A stretch of 38,589 bases of DNA from NCBI GenBank assembly GCA_900197615.1, contig FZLR01000023.1:1-38589 (forward strand), read 5' to 3'. Source of the DNA: Rhodospirillaceae bacterium Spongia-Bin9 (lineage in GTDB: Bacteria > Pseudomonadota > Alphaproteobacteria > Bin65). Positions within the stretch are counted from its first letter, which is position 1; each line of letters opens with the position of its first letter. The notes beneath the pieces are model-generated. The model was not told the origin of the DNA. It searched no databases and saw only the letters and a list, made by a program, of their open reading frames with translations. Below are positions 32,116-38,589 of the stretch, one piece after another. The position numbers were made by a program, and so were the translations under genes.

Positions 32116-33077
32116 GCCCGACCGCCGGATCGTTCCGCCGTGCCGCCGCAGCGATACTGCCGTTGGCAGGGATGCTGGCGTTGGCATGGATGCTGGCGCC
32201 CCAGCCGCTCGCGGCGCAAAGCGGCGGTTTGCTCACCCAGTCGGGCGAGCCCCTGTCGATCGAGGCCGACCGGGGGGTGGAATGGCGCCGCAAGGAACAG
32301 GTCTATATCGCCCGGGGCAACGCGACGGCGCGGCAAGGCAAGACCAGCATTCGCGCCGACGAACTGCAGGCGCACTACCGAAAAGGCGCGGACAACAAAA
32401 CCCGGTTCTGGAAGGTCACGGCGACCGGCAACGTCGCCATCGAGACCGCGAAGGAAACCGCGAGCGGCGAATCGGCGGTCTATATGGTCGATAGCGGCGT
32501 CTTCATCCTGCGCGGGCGCAACCTGAAGCTGTCGAACAAATCGCAGACGATTACCGCGACCGACCGGATCGAGTACCGCAGTAAGGAGCAGCGCGCCTAC
32601 GTTATCGGCAATGCGAAGGTCGTCGATGGCGAGAGGACCGTCCGCGCCAACCGCTTCGTCGCCTATCTGAAGGACGCTCAGGGCGACAAGGTTGCGCTAC
32701 GCCGGGTCGAAGCGGAGGGCGGCGTCGTCATCACCACCGGGACCGAAGTCATCCGGGCCGACCGCGGCGACTACAACAGCGAGTCGAGACTCGCAACCCT
32801 GACCGGAAATGTTAAGCTGACGCGCTGCGAGAATCAGCTCAACGGCGAAAAGGCCGTTGTCAATCTCGCAACCGGGGTCAGCCGCATGGTCGGCCGGGTG
32901 CGGGTCCTGCTGGTTCCCGGCGATAGTGGGAAAAAGTGCAAACGGGCTGCTTCGGACCGGCCGGAAACGACCGGTGGCGGGAATACAGAGCAAGAGACCG
33001 AATCCGCTGAAGGAGTGAAGGCCGGCACCGGGCTGGCGCAGCGAATCGAGGTTTTGCCGCGCCCGCGGGGGAATTAG
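32112..33077 (+). CDS. lptA: LPS transport periplasmic protein LptA (OstA-like)
   Basis: The 321-residue precursor has a signal peptide (cleavage near residue 35, LAAQS) and two OstA-type beta-jellyroll stretches: SIEADRGVEWRRKEQVYIARGNATARQG, then ITATDRIEYRSKEQRAYVIGNAKVVDGERTVRA and SRLATLTGNVKLTRCENQLNGEKAVVNLATG. It bridges LptC and LptD. It is much longer than E. coli LptA (185 residues) because of an extra repeat set and a polar tail of about 60 residues (about 262-321, Gly/Glu/Lys-rich). The start overlaps lptC by four bases. Confidence 0.9.
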   Translation: MSPTAGSFRRAAAAILPLAGMLALAWMLAPQPLAAQSGGLLTQSGEPLSIEADRGVEWRRKEQVYIARGNATARQGKTSIRADELQAHYRKGADNKTRFWKVTATGNVAIETAKETASGESAVYMVDSGVFILRGRNLKLSNKSQTITATDRIEYRSKEQRAYVIGNAKVVDGERTVRANRFVAYLKDAQGDKVALRRVEAEGGVVITTGTEVIRADRGDYNSESRLATLTGNVKLTRCENQLNGEKAVVNLATGVSRMVGRVRVLLVPGDSGKKCKRAASDRPETTGGGNTEQETESAEGVKAGTGLAQRIEVLPRPRGN

Positions 33078-33168
33078 CCCGGCGAGAATTGACGCCCGTT
33101 GCCCGGCTTGAGCCGAGAGCTGCGCGCCGCTGCGTGCTGACGGGCTGACTTGAAGAAAGGAGGCCGGT

Positions 33169-33957
33169 TTGGCCGAACGGAGTTTTAGCGCGTATTCCGG
33201 CGAAACGCACGCAGGTCCGCGCCTCGTCGCCGCCAACGACGGGCTGATTGCCGAGGGTCTGGGTAAACGATTCAGAAAGCGACCGGTGCTACGCGGCATG
33301 TCCCTCGCCGTGCAACGCGGCGAAGCTGTCGGCCTGCTGGGACCCAACGGCGCCGGCAAGACGACCAGTTTTTACATCATTACCGGCCTGATCCGGCCCG
33401 ACGCCGGGACAATCCTGCTCGACGGCCAGGATATTACCGACCTGCCGATGTATCGGCGCGCCCGTCTCGGCATCGGTTATCTGCCGCAGGAACCGTCGAT
33501 ATTCCGGGGGATGACCGTCGAGAACAACATACGGGCCGCGCTGGAGGTGGTCGAAGGCGACCGGGAAGCCCGGGAAACCATGCTGGACGACCTGCTGGCG
33601 GAATTCTCGGTGACCCATCTTCGCCACACGCCGGCGGTCGCCCTGTCCGGCGGCGAGCGGCGCCGTGTGGAGATAGCCCGCGCTCTGGCGTCGAAGCCCG
33701 GCTTCGTCCTGCTCGACGAGCCGCTGGCCGGCATCGATCCGATCGCCGTCGGCGATGTCCGGGATCTGGTCTCGCATCTCAAGGACCGGGGGATCGGGGT
33801 GCTGATTACCGACCACAATGTCCGCGAGACTCTCGATATCGTCGACCGCGCCTACATCATGCATGACGGGGTCGTCCTGATGGACGGGACGCCGCAGGAC
33901 ATCGTCCGGCACGAGGATGTGCGCCGGGTGTACCTGGGCGATACTTTCCGGCTGTAG
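33169..33957 (+). CDS. lptB: LPS export ATPase LptB
   Basis: The 262-residue ATPase powers lipopolysaccharide extraction from the inner membrane with LptFG. Walker A GPNGAGKTT is at residues 58-66, the Q-loop region is GYLPQEPSIFRGMTVENN, the signature is LSGGERRRVEIARAL, and Walker B is FVLLDEPLAGIDP. The start is TTG 33169, 6 bases behind a perfect AAAGGAGG; no ATG gives the complete N-terminus. A 20-residue extension precedes the core. It follows lptA by 91 bases and precedes rpoN, the standard alphaproteobacterial order. Confidence 0.95.
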   Translation: MAERSFSAYSGETHAGPRLVAANDGLIAEGLGKRFRKRPVLRGMSLAVQRGEAVGLLGPNGAGKTTSFYIITGLIRPDAGTILLDGQDITDLPMYRRARLGIGYLPQEPSIFRGMTVENNIRAALEVVEGDREARETMLDDLLAEFSVTHLRHTPAVALSGGERRRVEIARALASKPGFVLLDEPLAGIDPIAVGDVRDLVSHLKDRGIGVLITDHNVRETLDIVDRAYIMHDGVVLMDGTPQDIVRHEDVRRVYLGDTFRL

Positions 33958-34003
33958 GCCGGCGGCGGGCCGGCTTCAGGAACGCGCTGCCGACGGCGGA
34001 ACG

Positions 34004-35515
34004 ATGGCCGCGCCGGGCCTTTCGATCGATCTCCGCCAGCGGCGGAAACAATCGCAAACCCTGACGCCGGCCTTGCAGCAGTCGATCAAGCTGCTGCAGC
34101 TTTCCGGTACCGGGCTCGACGCCATCGTCCGCGAGGCGCTCGAAACGAACCCCCTGCTGGCGCTGGACGATCCGCCCGACGATAGCGCGGCCAAGGCGCC
34201 GAAAGCGCCGATGCGGAACCCGGCGCGGGGCTATCGGCCGACACCCGCAGCCACCCGGTTATTCGGCGCAGCCGCCGGCGCGGTATCTGGAACGGATCGC
34301 CACGATGCGCCGGCGGGCGGACACAAGCGCGAGGACTCCGCACCGGTATCGGAGCAATCGCTTCGGGAGATCCTCTTCGAAGACATTGCCTATTCCTTCG
34401 CCGATGCCGGCGAACGCAATATCGCAGTCGATCTGAGCGGTCTGCTGGATGAGGCAGGCTACCTGGCCGGCGACATCGGCGATGTCGCCGCCCTGCACGG
34501 CGTGGCCGAAGCGCAGGTCTCCGGGATCCTGTCGCGGCTCCAGACGCTGGCGCCGCCGGGATTGTTCGCAAGGACACTGAGCGAATGCCTGCGCCTGCAA
34601 CTCGTCGATGCCGGCCCGCTCGATCGGGGCATGGATGCGGTGCTCGACAACCTGTCCCTGCTGACCGAACGCGGCCCGGATGTCCTGGCTGCCGCCGCCG
34701 GCATCGCTTCGGACGCGCTGCCGCTATATCTCGAACGCCTCCGCAAACTCGATCCGCGGCCGGGCCTTGCCCTGGCAGGCGCCGGAGCGCCGGCGGTTGT
34801 GCCCGACCTGATCGTCCGGCCGGCGGTCGACGCGCCCCGTTACGACGGCGAGCACGCCGGGCAGGTCGGCCGATGGATTGTCGCCGTCAATCCGGATACG
34901 GTTCCGCGCCTCTCGCTGGACCGCGCCGGACTCGAAAGTATGCGCGCGCGGTCGCGGGACGAAACGGAACGCACCTATCTCAGGGACAGATCCCAGGAGG
35001 CAAGCTGGCTAATCCAGGCCGTCGAGAAGCGGATGGCGACGATCCTGCTCCTCGGAGTCGAAGTTTTCGGGCGCCAGCAGGAATTTCTGGAGCGTGGACC
35101 GGCGGGTCTCAGGCCAATGACCCGGAAAGACATTGCCCGCGCCACCGCCTTGCACGAGAGCACCATAAGCCGGGCGGCGAACGACAAGTTTGCCGCCACG
35201 CCCCAGGGCGTTTTCGCTTTGAAATTTCTGTTTTCCGCCCGGATCGACGACCTGAACGGCGGGCCGGGGTATGCCGCAAGCGCAGTTCGGCACCGGTTGC
35301 GCCTCCTGATCGGTGCGGAAACGGCCCCTCTGTCGGACGAGGCGGCTACCCGTCTGTTGCGCGCCGAGGGCTACGATGTGGCCCGCCGCACAGTGGCCAA
35401 ATACAGGGAAATGCTGCGGATTCCGTCATCGGTCGAACGACGGCGGCGATTGCGGACGAATTTGGCGCCGTCGCCGGCTCAGTCGGGCGGACACCCGGCC
35501 GGACACTCGGCATAA
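34004..35515 (+). CDS. rpoN: RNA polymerase sigma-54 factor
   Basis: The 503-residue sigma-54 directs transcription from -24/-12 promoters with enhancer-binding activators, classically for nitrogen genes. Region I is Gln/Leu-rich (LRQRRKQSQTLTPALQQSIKLLQLS near the start). The core-binding and central regions follow, the helix-turn-helix is MTRKDIARATALHESTISRAANDKF, and the RpoN box ARRTVAKYRE is at about residues 460-469. A 34-residue tail follows the box. ATG 34004 is chosen; the frame is open upstream into lptB. PtsN downstream commonly modulates sigma-54-linked nitrogen and carbon control. Confidence 0.95.
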   Translation: MAAPGLSIDLRQRRKQSQTLTPALQQSIKLLQLSGTGLDAIVREALETNPLLALDDPPDDSAAKAPKAPMRNPARGYRPTPAATRLFGAAAGAVSGTDRHDAPAGGHKREDSAPVSEQSLREILFEDIAYSFADAGERNIAVDLSGLLDEAGYLAGDIGDVAALHGVAEAQVSGILSRLQTLAPPGLFARTLSECLRLQLVDAGPLDRGMDAVLDNLSLLTERGPDVLAAAAGIASDALPLYLERLRKLDPRPGLALAGAGAPAVVPDLIVRPAVDAPRYDGEHAGQVGRWIVAVNPDTVPRLSLDRAGLESMRARSRDETERTYLRDRSQEASWLIQAVEKRMATILLLGVEVFGRQQEFLERGPAGLRPMTRKDIARATALHESTISRAANDKFAATPQGVFALKFLFSARIDDLNGGPGYAASAVRHRLRLLIGAETAPLSDEAATRLLRAEGYDVARRTVAKYREMLRIPSSVERRRRLRTNLAPSPAQSGGHPAGHSA

Positions 35516-35544
35516 CCCCCGGCACAACAGGACGCACCGGGGTT
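35514..35544 (+). terminator. GC-rich hairpin at the rpoN stop
   Basis: AACCCCCGG and CCGGGGTT pair with one bulged C around a 14-base loop, starting within the rpoN stop codon. No T-run follows. It may be a weak terminator or an mRNA 3'-end stabiliser between rpoN and hpf. Confidence 0.35.
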
Positions 35545-35591
35545 GGCGCCCCTTCCGCGCCTACGCCGGCATGGCGACGGACGGGCGCGCC

Positions 35592-35610
35592 CGCCGAAAA
35601 AATTTCGGCG
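35592..35610 (+). terminator. 8-bp dyad with T-rich tail between rpoN and hpf
   Basis: A perfect inverted repeat, CGCCGAAA and TTTCGGCG around AAA, is followed by TGATTGTCTT. As RNA it would form a short stem with a U-rich tail, so it may terminate rpoN transcripts. Equally, it could be a protein-binding dyad for hpf control, since it lies 44 bases before the hpf start codon. Confidence 0.45.
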
Positions 35611-35653
35611 TGATTGTCTTGACACGGCGCGTTTCAGCAGCCGGAATACCGGA

Positions 35654-36259
35654 ATGAACGTCAAGGTCACCGGCCGGCACTTCGATGTCGGTCAAGCTTT
35701 GCGCCGGCACGCCGAAACCACCCTCGGCGATACCGTCGGCAAATTTTTCGAACGGGCTCTGGATTCTGCCGTCACGTTCGATAAGAGCGGTCACGAGTTC
35801 GCCGTCGACATCAAGGTCCATGTCAGCCGCGGGCTGCACGTTCTGGGCGAAGGCCGGGCCGAGGATCCCTATGCGGCCTTCAACAAGGCCGAAGAACACA
35901 TCGCAAAACGACTGCGCCGCAACAAGCGGCGCATCCGGGATCACCACCCGGCACCGCCGAGAGACCTTGAAACGTTGACGGCACAACAGTACATCCTCGC
36001 TCACGACGAAGAGCCTGAGACAGAACAGGCCGATGCAATCGCCGCAGGAAACGGCCACGACGAGCCGGTGGTGGTTGCGGATATGACTACGGACATCGCT
36101 TCTTTGACGGTGGGGGAAGCCGTCATGCGCATGGATCTGGCGGACCTGCCGGCCATGATGTTCCGGAATGTGGCCCATGGAGGGCTGAACATGATCTACC
36201 GCCGGGCCGATGGTCATATCGGCTGGGTCGATCCTGAAGGCGCCGCCGAAACTCAATAA
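35654..36259 (+). CDS. hpf: Ribosome hibernation promoting factor, long form
   Basis: The 201-residue protein has an N-terminal HPF/RaiA domain (MNVKVTGRHFDVGQALRRHAETTL, residues 1-24, with basic RLRRNKRRIRD near 98-108) that binds the 30S decoding centre. A flexible acidic linker follows, and then the C-terminal dimerisation domain LTVGEAVMRMDLADLPAMMFRNVAHGGLNMIYRRADGHIGWVDP. This domain layout is that of long HPF, which forms 100S ribosome dimers in stationary phase. ATG 35654 gives the family start. It lies between rpoN and ptsN, as in many proteobacteria. Confidence 0.95.
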   Translation: MNVKVTGRHFDVGQALRRHAETTLGDTVGKFFERALDSAVTFDKSGHEFAVDIKVHVSRGLHVLGEGRAEDPYAAFNKAEEHIAKRLRRNKRRIRDHHPAPPRDLETLTAQQYILAHDEEPETEQADAIAAGNGHDEPVVVADMTTDIASLTVGEAVMRMDLADLPAMMFRNVAHGGLNMIYRRADGHIGWVDPEGAAETQ

Positions 36260-36297
36260 GAAAACCGACCGCGCCCGTTGTCAGGGTAGGGAAGCTG

Positions 36298-36762
36298 ATG
36301 GAGATTATCGATCTTTTGACGCCCGAAAGCGTCGTGCCTGCCATGAAAGCGACCTGCAAGAAGCAGGCGCTTCAGGAGTTGTCCCGCCGCGGCGCCCGCG
36401 CGACAGGCTTGGACGACCGGCGCATTTTCGATGTGCTGCTGGAGCGCGAGCGGCTGGGCACCACCGGGGTCGGGAGCGGCATTGCCATCCCCCACGGCAA
36501 GCTCGGCGAACTGGACACGGTCAAGGGCGTCTTCGCGCGCCTGGAAGAACCGATCGATTTCGACGCCGTGGACGAGCAGCCGGTCGACCTGCTGTTCCTG
36601 CTGCTGGCGCCGGAAGACGCCGGCGCCGATCACCTCAAGGCCCTCGCCCGCGTATCCCGGCTGCTGCGCGACCAGGCGATGTGCGAAAAACTGCGCGGCT
36701 CGCCAAGCAAGGATACGCTTTACGCCCTGCTCACCGATTCCCTGCCGAGCAAGGCGGCTTGA
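36298..36762 (+). CDS. ptsN: PTS IIA-like nitrogen regulatory protein
   Basis: The 154-residue EIIA(Ntr) protein is the end acceptor of the nitrogen-related phosphotransferase chain. The phosphorylated histidine is His66 in [11 protein letters not shown], and the flanking [11 protein letters not shown] and [31 protein letters not shown] segments match the family. It regulates potassium transport, stress and nitrogen responses rather than carrying sugar. It lies 38 bases after hpf and is probably cotranscribed with it. The partner EI(Ntr) and NPr genes are not in this window. Confidence 0.95.
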   Translation: MEIIDLLTPESVVPAMKATCKKQALQELSRRGARATGLDDRRIFDVLLERERLGTTGVGSGIAIPHGKLGELDTVKGVFARLEEPIDFDAVDEQPVDLLFLLLAPEDAGADHLKALARVSRLLRDQAMCEKLRGSPSKDTLYALLTDSLPSKAA

Positions 36763-36845
36763 CCTCCCCGAACGGTCCGGGCAGAGCCTCAGCAGGGGCA
36801 TCGCGCCGACCCCGCCGATTGCGCTGACAGGGTTTCCACGCCGCG

Positions 36846-36873
36846 TTGACAGCCGACGGCGCCCCGCTACTTT
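36846..36873 (+). promoter_or_regulatory. Candidate sigma-70 promoter of dapD
   Basis: A perfect TTGACA and a TACTTT (four of six matches) are spaced by 16 bases in the 145-base gap between ptsN and dapD. The predicted start gives a leader of about 30 bases before the dapD ATG. This is the best sigma-70 type promoter seen in the window. Confidence 0.5.
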
Positions 36874-36907
36874 CCTCGGGCAAATCCTCTTCGATCCGGA
36901 CATCTCC

Positions 36908-37741
36908 ATGAGCCTTGCCGACCTCGCTGCCACTATCGACGCCGCATGGGAGAACCGCGATTCGGTTAGCGCGGCCACGACCGGCGCCGTTCGCGACGCC
37001 GTCGTCGCCGCCCTGGACGCCTTGGACGAAGGCCGGCTTCGGGTGGCGGAAAGAGGGGCCGGCGGCGCCTGGACCGTCAACCAATGGGCCAAGAAAGCCG
37101 TCCTGCTGTCGTTCCGGCTGAACGACATGACCCCGATCGGCGGCGGGCCGGGCCGCGACACCAGCTGGTGGGACAAGGTTCCCTCGAAGTTCGAGGGCTG
37201 GGGCGACAACCGGTTTCGCGAGGCCGGCTTCCGCGCCGTCCCGAACTGCATCGTTCGCCGGTCGGCCTTCATCGCCAGGGGCGTCGTGCTGATGCCCTGC
37301 TTCGTCAATCTGGGCGCCTATGTCGACGAAGGCACTATGGTCGATACCTGGGCCACGGTCGGTTCCTGCGCCCAGATCGGCAAGAACTGTCATATCTCCG
37401 GCGGCGCCGGCATCGGCGGGGTGCTGGAGCCGTTGCAGGCCGATCCCGTCATTATCGAGGACAATTGCTTCGTCGGCGCCCGGTCCGAGGTCGCCGAAGG
37501 CGTCATCGTGCGCGAAGGCGCCGTGCTCTCCATGGGCGTCTACATCGGGGCATCGACCAAGATCGTGAACCGGGCGACCGGCGAGACCCATCGCGGCGAA
37601 GTGCCGGCCTATTCCGTCGTGGTTCCCGGCTCCCTGCCCGATCCGAAGGGCGGGCCGAGCCTCTACTGCGCGGTCATCGTCAAGCAGGTGGATGCGCAGA
37701 CGCGCTCGAAGACTTCGGTGAACGAACTCCTGCGCGATTAG
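36908..37741 (+). CDS. dapD: Tetrahydrodipicolinate N-succinyltransferase
   Basis: The 277-residue enzyme succinylates tetrahydrodipicolinate in the lysine/diaminopimelate pathway. An N-terminal helical part ([21 protein letters not shown]) is followed by the left-handed beta-helix of hexapeptide repeats: [67 protein letters not shown] 36908 fits the family N-terminus, although the ribosome-binding site is poor; the frame stays open upstream within ptsN. It precedes dapE by 14 bases, so both steps of the succinylase branch are made together. Confidence 0.95.
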   Translation: MSLADLAATIDAAWENRDSVSAATTGAVRDAVVAALDALDEGRLRVAERGAGGAWTVNQWAKKAVLLSFRLNDMTPIGGGPGRDTSWWDKVPSKFEGWGDNRFREAGFRAVPNCIVRRSAFIARGVVLMPCFVNLGAYVDEGTMVDTWATVGSCAQIGKNCHISGGAGIGGVLEPLQADPVIIEDNCFVGARSEVAEGVIVREGAVLSMGVYIGASTKIVNRATGETHRGEVPAYSVVVPGSLPDPKGGPSLYCAVIVKQVDAQTRSKTSVNELLRD

Positions 37742-37755
37742 ACCGGCATCGAGTG

Positions 37756-38589
37756 ATGATCGAAACCCTTCCCCTGGCGCAGGATCTGATCCGCCGGCCT
37801 TCCGTCACGCCCAAAGACGCAGGCGCGCTGGATGTGCTGCAGGCAGCGCTGGAAAGCCTCGGCTTTGCCTGCCGCCGCCTGCCCTTCGGCGACGGCGCGC
37901 AACGGGTCGACAATCTGTATGCGCGCCTGGGAAGCGGTCGCCCGAACTTCTGCTTTGCCGGCCATACGGATGTCGTGCCGGAAGGCGATCCGGCCGACTG
38001 GACCCACGACCCGTTCGCCGGCGTCGTTGCCGAAGGCATCCTGCACGGCCGCGGCGCCTCCGACATGAAAGGCGCGATCGCCGCCTTCGTCTCGGCCGTC
38101 TCGGGCTTTCTGGACAACCGCGGTGCGGACTTCGGCGGTTCGATCGGCCTGCTCATCACAGGCGACGAGGAAGGCGACGCGCTCAACGGCACCCGGAAAG
38201 TGCTGGAATGGCTGGACGAGCAGGGCGAACGCCTCGACATGTGCCTGGTCGGCGAGCCGACCAACCCGGAAACGCTGGGCGACATGATCAAGATCGGCCG
38301 GCGCGGCAGCCTGACCGGCCAGGTTACGGTTCGGGGGATACAGGGCCACACCGCCTATCCGCATCTGGCCGACAATCCGGTCCACCGGCTGGTCCGGATG
38401 CTCGCCGCGATTGCGGATACGAAGATCGACGACGGCACCGAACATTTCCAGGCGACGACCCTGCAGGTCTCGACCGTCGATGTCGGCAATCCGGCCGCCA
38501 ACGTCATCCCCGCCCGGGCCAGCGCAACCTTCAACGCGCGCTTCAACGATCTCTGGTCGGGGAGCAGCCTCGAATCCTGGGTGCGCGAG
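37756..38589 (+). CDS. dapE: Succinyl-diaminopimelate desuccinylase (3' truncated)
   Basis: The first 278 codons are present, and the gene continues beyond the right edge. It is a dinuclear zinc M20 peptidase-family enzyme that removes succinate from N-succinyl-diaminopimelate. His70 and Asp72 lie in [12 protein letters not shown], Asp103 in [14 protein letters not shown], and the acidic pair Glu138/Glu139 in [13 protein letters not shown]. The later [14 protein letters not shown] and [17 protein letters not shown] lie around the dimerisation domain. ATG 37756 is used; a GTG 3 bases earlier is possible. It follows dapD closely. Confidence 0.94.
   Translation, partial: MIETLPLAQDLIRRPSVTPKDAGALDVLQAALESLGFACRRLPFGDGAQRVDNLYARLGSGRPNFCFAGHTDVVPEGDPADWTHDPFAGVVAEGILHGRGASDMKGAIAAFVSAVSGFLDNRGADFGGSIGLLITGDEEGDALNGTRKVLEWLDEQGERLDMCLVGEPTNPETLGDMIKIGRRGSLTGQVTVRGIQGHTAYPHLADNPVHRLVRMLAAIADTKIDDGTEHFQATTLQVSTVDVGNPAANVIPARASATFNARFNDLWSGSSLESWVRE

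Noticed and set aside
35619-35648. TTGACA with GGAATA as an hpf promoter
   Set aside because: The -10 match is poor, and the implied transcript would start on the hpf start codon. A leaderless mRNA is possible but not supported.

Overview
The window is GC-rich chromosomal DNA from a free-living alphaproteobacterium, most likely of the Rhodospirillales or a related order. This is judged from gene order and protein style, not from a database search. Typical alphaproteobacterial signatures are the run rnd, kdsD, lptC, lptA, lptB, rpoN, long hpf, ptsN, the comF-grxC-carbon/nitrogen hydrolase group, ybjN-like gene followed by proC, and an NDUFA9-like protein. No insertion sequence, phage, CRISPR array or plasmid function was seen.

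Left part (1-9.3 kb). This part has a truncated exported protein, a short-chain dehydrogenase, a class-I polyphosphate kinase 2, and a compact plus-strand run of comF, a VOC protein, grxC and a nitrilase-family hydrolase. A minus-strand FAS1-like/MaoC-type hydratase and a GT39 membrane glycosyltransferase follow, the latter divergent from a polyprenyl-phosphate type GT2. The heme exporter genes ccmA and ccmB end the block, with no ccmC beside them.

Catabolic block (9.4-23.5 kb, all minus strand). One unit reads long-chain acyl-CoA synthetase, LivG, LivH, LivM, a Liv-type binding protein, LivF and a PaaK-like protein. It looks like a hydrophobic or aromatic acid importer flanked by CoA ligases, although the PaaK-like protein lacks the usual phosphate-binding loop. 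The second unit reads acyl-CoA ligase, gentisate 1,2-dioxygenase, alpha/beta hydrolase and metallo-beta-lactamase-fold hydrolase, which suggests aromatic-acid breakdown through gentisate. Its upstream region holds a striking array of three 10-bp direct repeats and a TetR-style dyad.

Right part (24.1-38.6 kb, mostly plus strand) is housekeeping: ybjN-like, proC, xseA, uppP, the NDUFA9-like gene on the minus strand, tRNA-Leu(CAG) and rnd. The kdsD-lptC-lptA run overlaps by ATGA junctions, and lptB, rpoN, hpf and ptsN follow it. The window ends with dapD and a truncated dapE for lysine/diaminopimelate synthesis. Envelope biogenesis (UppP, KdsD, Lpt, Dap) is the common theme here. Several converging gene pairs share a hairpin exactly at their junction.

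The region is largely ordinary. The points most worth a second look are the repeat array at 23.5 kb, the PaaK-like protein with a degenerate P-loop, the incomplete gentisate pathway and the isolated ccmAB pair.
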